A DNA stretch of 64,000 nucleotides, taken from positions 1 to 64,000 of the forward strand of contig JAPPMC010000310.1 in NCBI GenBank assembly GCA_028819235.1. Reading direction: 5' to 3'. Under the pieces are notes generated by a model, which searched no databases, was not told where the DNA came from, and saw only the letters and a program-made list of their open reading frames with translations. Of this stretch, positions 52,959 to 62,916 are shown one piece after another. Origin of the DNA: Bryobacterales bacterium (GTDB taxonomy: Bacteria; Acidobacteriota; Terriglobia; Bryobacterales; UBA6623). Made by a program: the position numbers and the translations under genes. Within the stretch, counting starts at the first letter, position 1, and every line of letters begins with the position of its first letter.

Positions 52959-55900
52959 ATGCACCGAGACACGAGGTTGTACCAGATCGTCATCATCCTG
53001 GTCGCTTGCAGCGCCACGCTGATTGCGCAAGTCGATACAGGAGTCCTGAGCGGCACCGTCTCGGACGGCACAGGGGCGGTGATCCCAGGCGCGAACGCGG
53101 AGGTCCTCAATACTGGGACGAACTATCAGCTCACCTTGGAGACAAATGCGTCGGGACTGTACGTCTCTCCACCGTTGCCACCCGGGACCTACCGAATCAC
53201 GGTTGCCAGTGAGGGCTTTCGGACCGCGGCCAAAGAGGTCGCGCTCAACCTGTCCGAGCGAATCGCGGTTGACTTTGAGCTCGAGGTCGGCGCCGTTGTC
53301 GAGTCAGTCGATGTGGAAGCCATCGGAGCGGTCCTGCAGACTGAGACCGCAACACTGAGCACGCTGCGCTCCGAACAGGAGGTCAAGGAACTCCCGAACA
53401 TTTCCCGCAACTTCGTGGACCTGATGCGTTACAGCGCGGGAGTCGTCCTGGCCCAACCCCACAATTCAGGCTTGCCGCTGTCCCAGATTCGTGGCAGCAC
53501 GGTGTCAAGCGTGAATGGCGGGCACCTGACGGACAACAATTTCGTGGTCGACGGCCTTCAGAACAACAGCAACCATCAGGGCCAGGGCGTGATGGTGTTC
53601 CCGGAGATTGAGGCGCTTGAGCAATACCGCGTGGAGACCTCCGCGCCTGATGCACGGTACGGGAGAACCGGTGGGACGCTGAACATGGGCTACAAGTCCG
53701 GCACGAACGAATTCCACGGGTCGGCCTTCTGGTTTCTGCGAAACGACGCCCTCGACGCGAGAAACTTCTTCAACACCGGCGATAAGACCCCACTGCGGAG
53801 AAACATGCTCGGCGCCACGCTCGGCGGACCACTGGGCCGGAAGGAAGGCTCGACGTTCTTCTTCCTCTCCTACGAGGCGACGCGAACCCGCCAGAGCACG
53901 ACGAACATTGCTAGCGTCCCGTCGAGCCTGATGAGGAGCGGGGACTTCAGCGAGGTGACGGGTAGGAACCGAATCTTCGATCCGCTCACATCGTTGCCGA
54001 ACGAGTCTGGAAGGCTCGCCAGGGAACCGTTCGCGAACAACGCGATACCCGACTCTCGGTTCAGCCCGCAAGGGCTGGCGGTCCTGCGGTTCTTCCCGGA
54101 ACCGACCGGACCCGGGCTCGCCGCGAACTTCACTACGGAAGCCAACAACACCCAAGACACCGACCAAGGCACGGTCAAGATCGATCAAGACTTCCGAGGC
54201 GGATCCCGCGGATTCTTCCGCCTGACGAAGGGCCGGGCCGACTTTGTCAACGGCTTCGCGAACATCTTGGGGCCGGTCGCTACGCCCTTTGTCCAAGTTC
54301 AGGCACCCGCGACACAGGTCGTGATCAGCCACACGCAAGTCATTAACCCCCGGACCATCAACCAAGTCCGCGTGGGATTCACACGCGAGGACCTGAGGGC
54401 CGTATCGCTGAACGGCGGTCGCAACACCGCCGAGGATCTTGGCATACCGAACGTAAACGTGGATGAGTACACCACCGGGCTGTCTGTCATCAGCGCCGCC
54501 GGGTACCCGAATCTGGGAGACAACCTGTGGAACCCGGCTATCCTGCCAATGAACAACATCCAGTTCAGCGACAACCTTGAGATGACCCGGGGAAACCACA
54601 GCTTCCGATTCGGCTTCGACGCCGTACGCCGGCATACGAATGGCTTCCAGACGTCGAGACCCCGCGGACAGTTCGGATTCGTTCTCAGATTCACTAACAA
54701 TCCGGCCAACGCCAAGAACACCGGTTTCGGCCCTGCCGAGCTACTGCTTGGAAAACCCGGGAACGTCCAGCTGGTGTACATGCAGGGAACGCGCGGAATG
54801 CGCAGGACCGACTACGCCGGGTACTTCCAGGATGACTGGAAGGTGACCCAGAGACTCACCATGAACCTCGGAATCCGCTACGATCTTCTGGCAGACTACC
54901 CGCAGACCGAAGTCGGCGACCGCTTGATCCAGTTCGACATCGAGTCGGGGAATCCAGCTTCGGTGAACGAAGGTCGTTTCCCGTGGCGAAGCGGCATCGC
55001 GAATGACCTGAACAACTGGGCACCGCGCCTCGGCCTAGCTTACCGGATCGGGGACGGAACTGTCATTCGATCCGCGTACGGCATCTATTACAACGGCCAG
55101 CCGATTCACCTCAATGCAGGACTCCTCTCGCAGGCGCCCTTCTTTGTCAACACACGAGTCGACAATGCCCAAGGAGACTTCGAAGGCGCCCGAGGCTTGG
55201 CCGACGGCCCGCTCCGGGTGAGAGAACTCCTCTCTCCCGGACAGAGCCGGCGGGGCTACGATCCTGACAGCTACGCCATTCCTTACATGCAGCAATGGAA
55301 CTTTGCGATCCAGCAGCAGCTTCCGGCCCAGCAGCAGCTGACAGTGGCATACGTGGGATCGAAGGCAACTGCGTTGCGCCAGCAGATCAACTTCAATCAG
55401 GCCGTTCCCGGGGACGGACCCATCACCCTCCGCCGACGCTGGCCGACTCATGCAGCGGTCAACATTGTGCAGACACGGGGCAATTCGAACTACCACAGCC
55501 TGCAAACCACGCTCCGCAAGCATTTTTCTGGGGGCTTGCAATACCAGCTCAACTACACATGGGCCCACCACATCGACGAGGCAACCGGCGCAGTGCCGAT
55601 CACGGACCTCTCCGGGAATCGGGGCAACAGCGGTCTGGACCTTCGCAATTCCGTCAACGCGACCGTTGGATACGACTTGCCGATCGGCCGTGGCAAGGCG
55701 TTGCTCGGCGACACCTCCGCCGCTGTCGACCAGATCCTCGGCGGATGGAAGGTCAACGCATTGCTAACGTTCACGGACGGCTATCCGTTCAGTCCCGCCG
55801 GTCCGAACACGCTTAACATCGGTGAACGAACGCGACCGGACCGGATTGCTGACGGAAACCTCCCCGACAGCCAACAGACGATTCGGCGGTGGTTTGATAC

Positions 55901-56195
55901 CGAGGCCTTCATCGCCCCCGGGTTCCGGCAGTTCGGCAATTCCGGACGCAATGTGCTGTTCGGCCCTGGCACGAAGCTGGCGAACGTTTCGCTCCACAAG
56001 AACTTCACGGTCAGCGAGGGAAAACGACTGCAGTTCCGGGCAGAGTTCTTCAATGTGACGAACACACCTCACTTCAACAACCCGAACTCCAACATCGCGT
56101 CACCGGCGGTGGGACGGATCACAAGGGCCGGCAGCGAGAACCGGTTCCAACGTACGCAACGTCTCGTTCAGTTCGGGCTGAGATTCGTGTTCTGA
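52959..56195 (+). CDS. Oar-like TonB-dependent receptor with carboxypeptidase-regulatory-like domain
   Basis: A 1,078-aa outer-membrane protein. A signal peptide (residues 1-24, YQIVIILVACSATLIA) precedes a carboxypeptidase-regulatory-like beta-sandwich (about 27-110: GVLSGTVSDGTGAVIPGANAEV, GLYVSPPLPPGTYRITVASEGF). A plug domain follows (about 120-230: EVKELPNISRNFVDLMRYSAGV, NNFVVDGLQNN, IEALEQYRVETSAPDARYGRTGG), then a large beta barrel to the C-terminal aromatic VQFGLRFVF, the usual outer-membrane insertion signal. Such receptors, often numerous in acidobacteria, are thought to import oligosaccharides or other large molecules with TonB energy. No cognate lipoprotein or hydrolase is adjacent. 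The start is fixed by AAGGAGGG. Confidence 0.93.
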   Translation: MHRDTRLYQIVIILVACSATLIAQVDTGVLSGTVSDGTGAVIPGANAEVLNTGTNYQLTLETNASGLYVSPPLPPGTYRITVASEGFRTAAKEVALNLSERIAVDFELEVGAVVESVDVEAIGAVLQTETATLSTLRSEQEVKELPNISRNFVDLMRYSAGVVLAQPHNSGLPLSQIRGSTVSSVNGGHLTDNNFVVDGLQNNSNHQGQGVMVFPEIEALEQYRVETSAPDARYGRTGGTLNMGYKSGTNEFHGSAFWFLRNDALDARNFFNTGDKTPLRRNMLGATLGGPLGRKEGSTFFFLSYEATRTRQSTTNIASVPSSLMRSGDFSEVTGRNRIFDPLTSLPNESGRLAREPFANNAIPDSRFSPQGLAVLRFFPEPTGPGLAANFTTEANNTQDTDQGTVKIDQDFRGGSRGFFRLTKGRADFVNGFANILGPVATPFVQVQAPATQVVISHTQVINPRTINQVRVGFTREDLRAVSLNGGRNTAEDLGIPNVNVDEYTTGLSVISAAGYPNLGDNLWNPAILPMNNIQFSDNLEMTRGNHSFRFGFDAVRRHTNGFQTSRPRGQFGFVLRFTNNPANAKNTGFGPAELLLGKPGNVQLVYMQGTRGMRRTDYAGYFQDDWKVTQRLTMNLGIRYDLLADYPQTEVGDRLIQFDIESGNPASVNEGRFPWRSGIANDLNNWAPRLGLAYRIGDGTVIRSAYGIYYNGQPIHLNAGLLSQAPFFVNTRVDNAQGDFEGARGLADGPLRVRELLSPGQSRRGYDPDSYAIPYMQQWNFAIQQQLPAQQQLTVAYVGSKATALRQQINFNQAVPGDGPITLRRRWPTHAAVNIVQTRGNSNYHSLQTTLRKHFSGGLQYQLNYTWAHHIDEATGAVPITDLSGNRGNSGLDLRNSVNATVGYDLPIGRGKALLGDTSAAVDQILGGWKVNALLTFTDGYPFSPAGPNTLNIGERTRPDRIADGNLPDSQQTIRRWFDTEAFIAPGFRQFGNSGRNVLFGPGTKLANVSLHKNFTVSEGKRLQFRAEFFNVTNTPHFNNPNSNIASPAVGRITRAGSENRFQRTQRLVQFGLRFVF

Positions 56196-56822
56196 CGAAG
56201 TCACTCCAACTGGTCGTTCGCGCACCAAGTGCGCTTGTTTGAGTCGGCACTGTCTCCGGCCGGCCACCCAGCCCTTCTCGTCGGCGAGCCGTGGGGGTCA
56301 TGACCGCGGGAGTGATGTTCCCATCTGGATCGTCGTGCCCCCCAGGAATCAGTAGCTGCAAGGGCAGCCTGGTGACTGGCACGCGTGGCGCAGTGTATCC
56401 ATTTTCAGAGGGTGGCTGATGGCCGACCTCGACCATTCATTGAGCGCCTATCAATTCCTGGATGCGATCCTTGGATTCCGGGTGTGCCCGAATGCAGAGC
56501 AATGTCGATGTCTGGGTTGGCATCTTGGTTGGAGAAGGCCGCCAGTTACCTGTCGGCCTACTCATATGATCTGGAGTAGAGCGTAATCAGGCATTTGGTC
56601 CTGTAGTCCACGTTGATCTTGAGCCAGGGCTGAGGTGACGCCAAATTGCCGAATGGAGGTGCGCGAATTGAGGCAGCTCAAGTATTCGGGGCGGTGTGTG
56701 CACGGACGATCCAGAATGCACTGTGCCCTTGGTCTGGGATGGATGCAATATTAGACCGTGCCGCCAACCTAATGCGGACGAAGTGTCGACTGCCGGCGGC
56801 GAAAGGTGAAGATGGCACGCGC
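56196..56822. other. Interval after the receptor gene, no clear gene
   Basis: 627 bp. Short frames such as 56385-56579 have no family resemblance. Base composition falls towards the GC-poor gene that follows on the minus strand. No terminator with a T tract was found. Confidence 0.35.
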
Positions 56823-57815
56823 TCAATCGGGCTTGGACCACACTATCTTCCGCTCGCCAGTTGAAGAGCGGGTCAGGAAGAGCAGTTCTTCGCCCTCAGA
56901 ACCGAGCAGAAGACCGTATGAATCATCAAGATAGACCGAATTCGTACGGCGGAACTTCATCAAACCGAGTTCTTGGTCGATTTCGAAGACAGGTAATCGT
57001 GGGTATGAGTCGCGATGTGGCGAATCAGAAGCCCAGTACCCCTGAATGAATATGCGACCACTGTCGCTAACGGAACCCGAGAATACGTTCAATCCTCTAG
57101 GAAGGTCAACTGGGCCACTGCTCACAAGAATTCCCTCAGTGGAGATCAGATTCCACCGCTCTGAGACAAGTGAAATCAATGCCACATATTGCGACGATGT
57201 GACAAGGATCGCTCCTTCTGTCGGATGTTCTCTGCTACTTGAAATACTCATCCTTGGCAACATCGTACGCACAAGTCTCCCGTCTCGATCATACTGCCGC
57301 AGCACATCATGATTGACCTTTTCCAATCCCGAATCAGATTCTATTCCAACGGACCACAGATTTCCGTCTGCGGAGAATCTTATTTTTCGGACATGGAAGG
57401 AACTTGTTCGTATCGTTCTAACTAAGGTGCCATCCATTCGCAGAAACCAAATGAATGAAGAGAGTTTTCCCAGTCGATCTGTGGATGTCCCGCAGACAGC
57501 GAATCTATTGTCAGGCGATACAGCTGCTGCTCTTATGAGAACACGAAACGTCTCAGGAATCGACAACTGATCCTCCAGTACGTTCCCCTCTGTAATGTGA
57601 TCTATCCACAATCCATTATTTGTGCGGTTAACACCGAATAAATAGCCAAACTGATAGCTTGCCAACGGGGCATTTGAAGTGTCCCTATTTGTGAGTTTCT
57701 GAATTTGCCCGGTCGGAAGAAGTTCATCAGCTGACACGCAGTCTAGGAAAACACTTGATGAAACAATTGAAGACAATATCGTGATTCTTGCGAGAATCAG
57801 CTGGTTTCGTTTCAC
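56823..57815 (-). CDS. Secreted beta-propeller-like protein, GC-poor
   Basis: A 330-aa protein from the GTG at 57815 (GAGAG lies 4 nt upstream); a GTG at 57863 would add 16 residues. A signal peptide is clear: KR start, hydrophobic ILARITILSSIVSSSVFL, cleavage near VSA-DEL. The body is repetitive in a propeller-like way: AVSPDNRFAVCGTS, KIRFSADGNLWSVG, LRQYDRDGRLVRTML, VSDSGRIFIQGYW, with 40-60-residue spacing. No enzyme motif is visible. By eye it is much richer in A and T than its neighbours, with AGA and ATT codons rare elsewhere in the window, which suggests acquisition. Function unknown; a periplasmic binding or 6-bladed propeller protein is likely. Confidence 0.72.
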   Translation of the reverse strand: MKRNQLILARITILSSIVSSSVFLDCVSADELLPTGQIQKLTNRDTSNAPLASYQFGYLFGVNRTNNGLWIDHITEGNVLEDQLSIPETFRVLIRAAAVSPDNRFAVCGTSTDRLGKLSSFIWFLRMDGTLVRTIRTSSFHVRKIRFSADGNLWSVGIESDSGLEKVNHDVLRQYDRDGRLVRTMLPRMSISSSREHPTEGAILVTSSQYVALISLVSERWNLISTEGILVSSGPVDLPRGLNVFSGSVSDSGRIFIQGYWASDSPHRDSYPRLPVFEIDQELGLMKFRRTNSVYLDDSYGLLLGSEGEELLFLTRSSTGERKIVWSKPD

Positions 57816-58181
57816 AATACTCTCAATTGCGAGGGTCGTTCGTGCCACCAAACCTCGGCTCACACATTATCACAGCACTTGCCCCTCGGTGAAGTGATAA
57901 GAGGAGGGCACAATTCGTGCTGGCCTGGAAGACTTTCCTATCGTAAAGGTTGTAGACCTCCAATAGCTTCGCTAACCGTGAGGGGTCGTGCCAGAACAGT
58001 ACCGCCGAGCGTCGGAACTATGGTCCGGTGGCCATATCCAAGTATGTCTGCACCACAGATGAGGAATCTGCAGTTCCAATCCGTGCTCCCTGTCGCGACA
58101 ATTGTGCCTTCTGGTGCTGATTCCGAATTCGCACGGCACCTATCCACTCGATCCGCCCTCACCGTCGGCAGCCCTGACGGC
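57816..58181. other. Interval between the propeller gene and the right long repeat
   Basis: 366 bp with no recognisable gene. It contains the upstream region of the GC-poor minus-strand gene. Frames on both strands (57879-58274 and 57938-58213) have no family resemblance and run into the repeat. Confidence 0.35.
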
Positions 58182-58672
58182 TGTCCTTGGACACCAGAGG
58201 ACTTGCAGTCCACTTCAGGCTGTTACACCGATCGCGTCTATGTTCTGACTCACTTGGGAAACTATGGTCTCTAGTTGACGAACTAAGCGGCGTTGGTGCA
58301 GCCAACCGATCAAACTCAGGGCCGTGTCGAATCCGTCCCTGTCGAGAGGCAGGGGCATTGGAGAATCGAAGAGGGGCGGCGCATCTAGGTCGTTCGCGAC
58401 CAAACCGACGATTGTCCTGCGGGACCGCTCTTGCCTGGTTGCCAAGACGTCCGCAGCGGTGCAAGGCGCAAGAGGCCAGTCAGCCTTGCCAAGTCTCCGA
58501 CTAGCGCTTGCGGGGTCTGCTCGGGCGCATCTCGACTCGGCTGGCTAGGTTGCGAGCCGGTGTCTTGATCAGGTGGACTGCCATGGAGGCGATAGAGGCC
58601 GGGTCCAGCTTCCAATCAGCTCCGGTCGTCGAAGAACTGAACTCGGTCTGAACGCTGCCCGGCATGATCGTA
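58182..58672. repeat. Long direct repeat, right copy (D)
   Basis: This is the counterpart of 51990-52480 in the same orientation. It consists of a non-coding half (58182-58500) with the core ACACCGATCGCG, CTGACTCACTT and the GTTGGTGCAGCCAAC hairpin (58292-58306), and a coding half that is the last 57 codons of the intact dehydrogenase. Since the intact gene is here, D is the likely source and C the derived copy. Confidence 0.75.
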
Positions 58673-59211
58673 CTGACCCGAATGTTGTCGTAGCGCAGGT
58701 CGAGCATGCACGCCTCCGTAAAGCCGGCAAGCCCAAACTTTGACGCGTTGTAGGCGGCCCCAGACGCGAACGGGTGCTTGCCGGCCAAGCTGCCGATGTT
58801 GAGGATGAAGCCTCCACCTCGGCGCTTCATGCGGGGTGCTGCGAGGCGCGTGAAGTGGAAGGCCCCAGTCAGGTTCGTCCCGATTACTTCCTGCCACTGC
58901 TCGGGAGCGATCTCGTCGACCGGGGCAAAGTGGCCGACACCGGCGTTATTGACGAGGATGTCGAGGCCCGACAGCTCGCGGTCCACGAAGTCGAAGAATC
59001 CAACGGCCTGGTCCCAGCTCCCGACATCGCAACACGCCCCGACCACCCTTCCATCGGGCGCCAATGACGCGAGAGCGTCCCGCAAGGAGTCGGCACGGCG
59101 TCCGCAGATCGCCACAATCGCACCCTCAGCAAGCAGCGCGCGCGCAATCTCTAGGCCAATGCCCCGCGTGCCGCCGGTCACTATCGCTCCTTGTCCGTTC
59201 AGGCCGGCCAT
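58501..59211 (-). CDS. Short-chain dehydrogenase/reductase (SDR)
   Basis: A 236-aa classical SDR with GGGGAGGAGAG before the ATG. Motifs: cofactor loop TGGTRGIG near residue 12, CGRR near 36 (suggesting NADP preference), NNAG near 87, catalytic Ser in NIGSLAG near 135 and YNASK near 151. It is close to the FabG/sepiapterin-type subfamilies, with an unusually basic C-terminus (PSRPRKR). Substrate unknown. It is divergent from the GAF gene. A broken copy of its 3' end lies at 52309-52480. Confidence 0.92.
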   Translation of the reverse strand: MAGLNGQGAIVTGGTRGIGLEIARALLAEGAIVAICGRRADSLRDALASLAPDGRVVGACCDVGSWDQAVGFFDFVDRELSGLDILVNNAGVGHFAPVDEIAPEQWQEVIGTNLTGAFHFTRLAAPRMKRRGGGFILNIGSLAGKHPFASGAAYNASKFGLAGFTEACMLDLRYDNIRVSTIMPGSVQTEFSSSTTGADWKLDPASIASMAVHLIKTPARNLASRVEMRPSRPRKR

Positions 59212-59275
59212 CTCTCCTCCCCACGCGGTCTACCCAGCGCTGGCTTGGCTACAATAGCACCACGTGGAAGGTCCC

Positions 59276-59911
59276 GTGGCCAGCACCGAGACCGATGCGT
59301 GTGCCGGCGGGATTGTGCAGGACGAGATCACCGTCTTCGTTCGCGAACACATCGAGCAGATAGGGGCCGGCGCTGCAGGCATCGCCCAAGCCCGCGTAGA
59401 TGCCGCTAAGGCACGAGCTGCTTCCCAAACCGAATCGCTGCTCCAGACCGTCGCGGATTCGGCTCGCACTATCCGTTCCGCTGCCGGCACAGGGGCGGCC
59501 ATCAGATCCCTTTGTGACGTGGCCGCACGCTTCTGTGACGGCGCCATCCTGTTTGTGTGCGATGGTGATTCCTTGCGGGGCTTCCGCTCGGCAGGCAACG
59601 GAACGACTCCGAGCACGAACGACGTAGCCCGAATCGCGGTCGCGCTGCCGTCGGCGCCAGTATTGGCGCGCGCCCTTGAGTCGAAACGCCCGATGTCGGC
59701 CGGCGGTGGTCACCACAGTGTCTTGCCTGAGCTAGCCACAATCTGCGGTCTGGATACTGACGTGCCGATGCACGGCTTCCCGATCGTCCTGCGGGAGACT
59801 GCGCTGGGTCTGCTGCTCGCCTTCGGGCGGGTCAACCAGCCAGTGATCGAGACGCTCGTGCTGACTACGGAGGCGTGGGTGGAGGCGTTAGGATCCCGTT
59901 CCCATGCTTGA
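59276..59911 (+). CDS. GAF-domain-like protein
   Basis: A 211-aa protein from the GTG at 59276, preceded by GGAAGG; a GTG at 59264 is possible. Residues 15-70 form a helical, Ala-rich, probably coiled segment. A GAF-like domain follows (about 75-205): AIRSLCDVAARFCDGAILFVCDGDSLRGF, ALPSAPVLARALESKRPM and GFPIVLRETALGLLLAFGR. There is no kinase, cyclase or output domain, so it would act as a small sensor or adaptor. The stop overlaps the start of the lytic transglycosylase gene by 8 bp, implying coupled expression. A TACAAT lies about 24 bp upstream of the start. Confidence 0.68.
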   Translation: MASTETDACAGGIVQDEITVFVREHIEQIGAGAAGIAQARVDAAKARAASQTESLLQTVADSARTIRSAAGTGAAIRSLCDVAARFCDGAILFVCDGDSLRGFRSAGNGTTPSTNDVARIAVALPSAPVLARALESKRPMSAGGGHHSVLPELATICGLDTDVPMHGFPIVLRETALGLLLAFGRVNQPVIETLVLTTEAWVEALGSRSHA

Positions 59912-62117
59912 GACTCGAGCCTCGCTGTCCAGAGACCGCACCCCTCGCTGTGCCATTCTCCCCGGACGCTTCGTTGCCGCCTTCTGTCTGGCAGCGGGAT
60001 TCTTTCTGGGCCCGCCGCCCGCGGTGGGAGCGTCGGAGAGCTTGGGCGAGCTCAGTCGCGCGCTAGCAAAGCGGGCCTCGGCAGAGAATCTTGCCAAGCT
60101 CGAAGAGTTTGCAGAGCAGGCTTCCGGACGCGAGGCTGCCCTTGCCCGCTATTCCCTAGGCATGGCCCACCTCGCCGCCAATCGATACGAAGAGGCGGAG
60201 CGCCTGTTGGCAGGTGTGCTTGGCGAGGAGGGCTGGGTCGGGGAGTACGCTGCCTACTATCGGGCTCGCAGCATTGCGCTGGCGGAGGAATTCCAGAGAT
60301 CGCTGGTTCCCCTTCAGGCATTCGGCGCGAAGTATCCCGACAGCCGCTTTCGGCCCGCCGCCGACCGCCTCCGGGTCGAGAGTTTGCTTCGGCTTCGAGA
60401 TCTCGACGGGGCTCGCGCAGCGCTCGACCCCGTTCAGGGGAGGCTTACGGAGCCGGTCCGCTTCTACCTTGGGGGCCGCGTCGAACACGTCGCCGGAAAC
60501 TTGGAGGAGGCGATTGAGCTGTATCGGCGCGCATACTACTTCCACCCGTCTTCCGACCAGGCCGTCGCGTCCGCGGACCATCTGAATCGGCTGCGCCGAC
60601 AGATGGGGGGGCGATATCCGTTGCCTCCCGCGACTTGGCGCTTGGAGCGTGCTGAGCGCTTGCGCGAGGGCGGAAGGAATGCCGACGCCTCCGCCGAGTA
60701 CAGTCGGGCACTGGCAGGAGGGCTCAAGGGGACGGACCGGGATCGGGCAACGATCGGAAAGGGGGCAGCGGACTACGCGAGGCTCCGGTCGAGCACGGCA
60801 TACCCCTCTTTGGCCAGAGCGCGCCCGAGCGACCCCGAACTGAACGCTTGGAGGCTATACCTGCTTTGCGCCATCGAACGCCGCAAGGGACTGGCTGGAG
60901 AGATGGCTTCCAGCATCGCCAAACTGGCCCGTGACCACAGCGACTCGCGCTGGTACGAGGAAGCGCTCCTCACGATCGGCAACTATTACTACCTGCGCGA
61001 CAGCCGGGCCCAGTACACCAAGTGGTTCCGTCAGCTCGTAGAGGCCGCACCGGAGGGGCGCCACGCGCCTTACGCCCACTGGAAGCTGTGCTGGCGGTCT
61101 TGGCTCGACCACGCCCCGGCTCGGGCGAGCCTGCTGGCGGAGCACCTGCACTTCTTTCCGGCGTCCTCGACCGCTGCGGGTGCCATGTACTGGCTCGGGC
61201 GCTTGCGGGAGGAGGAAGGGCGTCGGCAGGATGCGGTCGCGCACTACCGGGTCGCCAGCGACAGATTTCCCCACTACTACTACGGCTTCCTGGCGAGGCA
61301 GAGGCTGGGAAAGCTCGGGAATCCCGAGCTCAATAGCGACCGGGGCTATATAGAGCTCGCGGGCATGCTTCCGCCTGTACGCCCCATCGCATCGCGACCT
61401 CGCGCCACCACGAAGGCGATCTTGGAGGTCGGCGACGAGATGCTCCAGCTAGGGTTCGTGGAAGATGCCGAGTATGAGCTCTCTAGAGCGGAAGCGGGCG
61501 AGCCCGACGGGCACTTTGCGGGCCTCAGCTTGGCGCGGCTGCACGCTACGGAGGGCGATCACCATTTGGCCGTGCGGGCCATGAAGCGCTACGTCGTCGG
61601 CTATCTGCGTGTGCCGTTCGAGGCCCTCGACGAAGAGTATTGGCGGGCTCTCTATCCTTTGCCATTCGAAGGCCAGCTCCGGTCGCGATCCGAGAGACAC
61701 GGTCTCGACCCATATTTGGTCGCTTCCCTGATCCGGCAGGAGTCGGAGTTCAATCCGGGGGCGCGCTCCAGTGCGGGAGCCCTCGGACTGATGCAGGTTA
61801 TGCCGGCCACCGGGCGAACCCTCTTCCGGAGGCTGGGGATACCGGGATTCTCCAACTCCAAGCTGACCGTGCCGGACATCAGTTTGCGCCTCGGGACCTT
61901 CTACCTTAAGGAGGCCATCGCCACCTTCGACGGTCGGCTGGAGGAGGCGCTCGCTGGCTACAACGCGGGTCCGCACCGCATCCCGGGCTGGCTTGCGCTA
62001 GGCAGGTTCGACGATCCGGCCGAGTTTGTCGAGACCATACCGTTCAGCGAGACTCGCGGCTACGTGCAGGCCGTGCTGCGAGGTCGGGAGGTCTACAAAC
62101 ACCTCTACGGCGAGTAG
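59904..62117 (+). CDS. Soluble lytic murein transglycosylase (Slt70-like)
   Basis: A 737-aa periplasmic protein. A signal sequence (about 20-43, FVAAFCLAAGFFLG) precedes a long alpha-superhelical TPR-like region (about 50-560), as in the U and L domains of Slt70. The C-terminal SLT domain contains LIRQESEFNPGARSSAGALGLMQVMPATG (about 610-638), whose first Glu is the catalytic residue, LGTFYLKEAIATFDGRLEEALAGYNAG, and FVETIPFSETRGYVQAVL. It cleaves the MurNAc-GlcNAc bond of peptidoglycan with anhydro-product formation. It starts inside the end of the GAF gene. Confidence 0.93.
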   Translation: MLETRASLSRDRTPRCAILPGRFVAAFCLAAGFFLGPPPAVGASESLGELSRALAKRASAENLAKLEEFAEQASGREAALARYSLGMAHLAANRYEEAERLLAGVLGEEGWVGEYAAYYRARSIALAEEFQRSLVPLQAFGAKYPDSRFRPAADRLRVESLLRLRDLDGARAALDPVQGRLTEPVRFYLGGRVEHVAGNLEEAIELYRRAYYFHPSSDQAVASADHLNRLRRQMGGRYPLPPATWRLERAERLREGGRNADASAEYSRALAGGLKGTDRDRATIGKGAADYARLRSSTAYPSLARARPSDPELNAWRLYLLCAIERRKGLAGEMASSIAKLARDHSDSRWYEEALLTIGNYYYLRDSRAQYTKWFRQLVEAAPEGRHAPYAHWKLCWRSWLDHAPARASLLAEHLHFFPASSTAAGAMYWLGRLREEEGRRQDAVAHYRVASDRFPHYYYGFLARQRLGKLGNPELNSDRGYIELAGMLPPVRPIASRPRATTKAILEVGDEMLQLGFVEDAEYELSRAEAGEPDGHFAGLSLARLHATEGDHHLAVRAMKRYVVGYLRVPFEALDEEYWRALYPLPFEGQLRSRSERHGLDPYLVASLIRQESEFNPGARSSAGALGLMQVMPATGRTLFRRLGIPGFSNSKLTVPDISLRLGTFYLKEAIATFDGRLEEALAGYNAGPHRIPGWLALGRFDDPAEFVETIPFSETRGYVQAVLRGREVYKHLYGE

Positions 62118-62123
62118 CCGGTC

Positions 62124-62141
62124 GGGGACCTTGCTGTCCCC
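62124..62141. terminator. Stem-loop after the lytic transglycosylase gene
   Basis: GGGGAC (62124-62129) and GTCCCC (62136-62141) form a 6-bp perfect stem with a 6-nt loop, 7 nt after the stop codon and between convergent genes. No T tract follows, so efficiency is uncertain. Confidence 0.4.
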
Positions 62142-62204
62142 TCGCCAGACTGTCCTCGCCCAGCGGGTGACAGGATGGCTTCGCGGGGTTGCCCACCGGG
62201 ACAT

Positions 62205-62906
<702 letters not shown>

Positions 62907-62916
62907 AGCTGGGGGT

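Noticed and set aside
53505-54635. Minus-strand frame of 376 aa inside the receptor gene
   Set aside because: The receptor has full-length domain support on the plus strand, while this frame has none.
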